A stretch of 6,047 nucleotides of DNA from an uncultured Clostridia bacterium (GTDB lineage: Bacteria; Bacillota; Clostridia; Christensenellales; Borkfalkiaceae). The notes under the pieces were generated by a model. The model had not been told where the DNA came from. It saw only the letters and a list, made by a program, of their open reading frames with translations, and made no database searches. The translations under genes and the position numbers were made by a program. Positions 5,990-6,047 of this stretch are shown piece by piece (the stretch's first letter is position 1; each line of letters opens with the position of its first letter). The stretch spans positions 1 to 6,047 of the forward strand of contig CALVXL010000003.1 in the NCBI GenBank assembly GCA_944369635.1, in the 5' to 3' direction.

Positions 5990-6027
5990 CCCGCGCGGGT
6001 GCGTTAAAACCCGCTTCGGCGGGAACG
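5990..6027 (+). promoter_or_regulatory. Structured leader with overlapping alternative hairpins
   Basis: CCCGC (6010-6014) and GCGGG (6019-6023) close a TTCG loop, giving a C(UUCG)G tetraloop, an exceptionally stable RNA type. CGTT (6002-6005) and AACG (6024-6027) can extend it around an AAAA bulge. The left arm can instead pair upstream: GCGGGT (5995-6000) with ACCCGC (6009-6014). A palindrome CCCGCGCGGG (5990-5999) adds a third option. No T-run follows on the + strand, so it is not a forward terminator. On the - strand the hairpin is followed by TTTT, so a weak reverse-direction terminator is possible. An AGGA at 6040-6043 near the edge may be the next gene's ribosome binding site. Confidence 0.5.
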
Positions 6028-6047
6028 GAAGACAGAATTAGGAATCC

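Noticed and set aside
1..6047. A novel defence, mobile or biosynthetic system
   Set aside because: All coding space is occupied by recognised housekeeping genes in one direction, with no integrase, transposase, direct-repeat array, toxin-antitoxin pair or unexplained gene.

Overview
The window is an ordinary chromosomal housekeeping segment, most likely from a member of the Bacillota (class Clostridia). It carries five protein-coding regions, all on the + strand: the 3' end of an M14-family zinc peptidase gene, then tadA, prs, pth and mfd. The lineage call rests on the prs-pth-mfd neighbourhood, which is typical of Bacillota, on Shine-Dalgarno-led genes, on sigma-A-type promoters with TTGNNN/TAAAAT boxes, and on a Mfd whose helicase motifs (DEEQ; SATPIPRTLHMS) read like the Bacillus/Clostridium form. 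GC-rich codon choice suggests a moderately GC-rich clostridial lineage. I cannot name a genus from this sequence.

Layout. Positions 1-318 hold the end of the M14 peptidase. tadA (311-772) overlaps it by 8 bases. A strong promoter (774-802) begins two bases after the tadA stop and leads through a leader containing an 8-bp hairpin to prs (869-1822). A terminator-like hairpin (1829-1864) ends prs, and pth (1874-2440) starts only about ten bases later without a visible Shine-Dalgarno sequence. A 14-bp perfect hairpin (2446-2476) separates pth from mfd (2489-5926). After mfd, a second promoter of the same design (5936-5964) drives a structured leader running to the window edge, where the next gene has not yet started.

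Functions. Prs makes PRPP for nucleotide, histidine, tryptophan and NAD synthesis. Pth recycles peptidyl-tRNA dropped by ribosomes. Mfd removes stalled RNA polymerase and recruits nucleotide excision repair. TadA makes the wobble inosine in tRNA-Arg. The M14 fragment is probably a cell-wall peptide or general carboxypeptidase. The genes share core information-processing and nucleotide metabolism rather than a single pathway.

I found no mobile element, CRISPR array, RNA gene, or sign of a new multi-gene system. The points worth a second look are regulatory: hairpins at every junction between prs and the window end, the absence of the genes that often sit between prs, pth and mfd, mutually exclusive stems in the last leader, and a strongly over-represented GCTTTCC heptamer. 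No gene-free stretch exceeds 300 bases.
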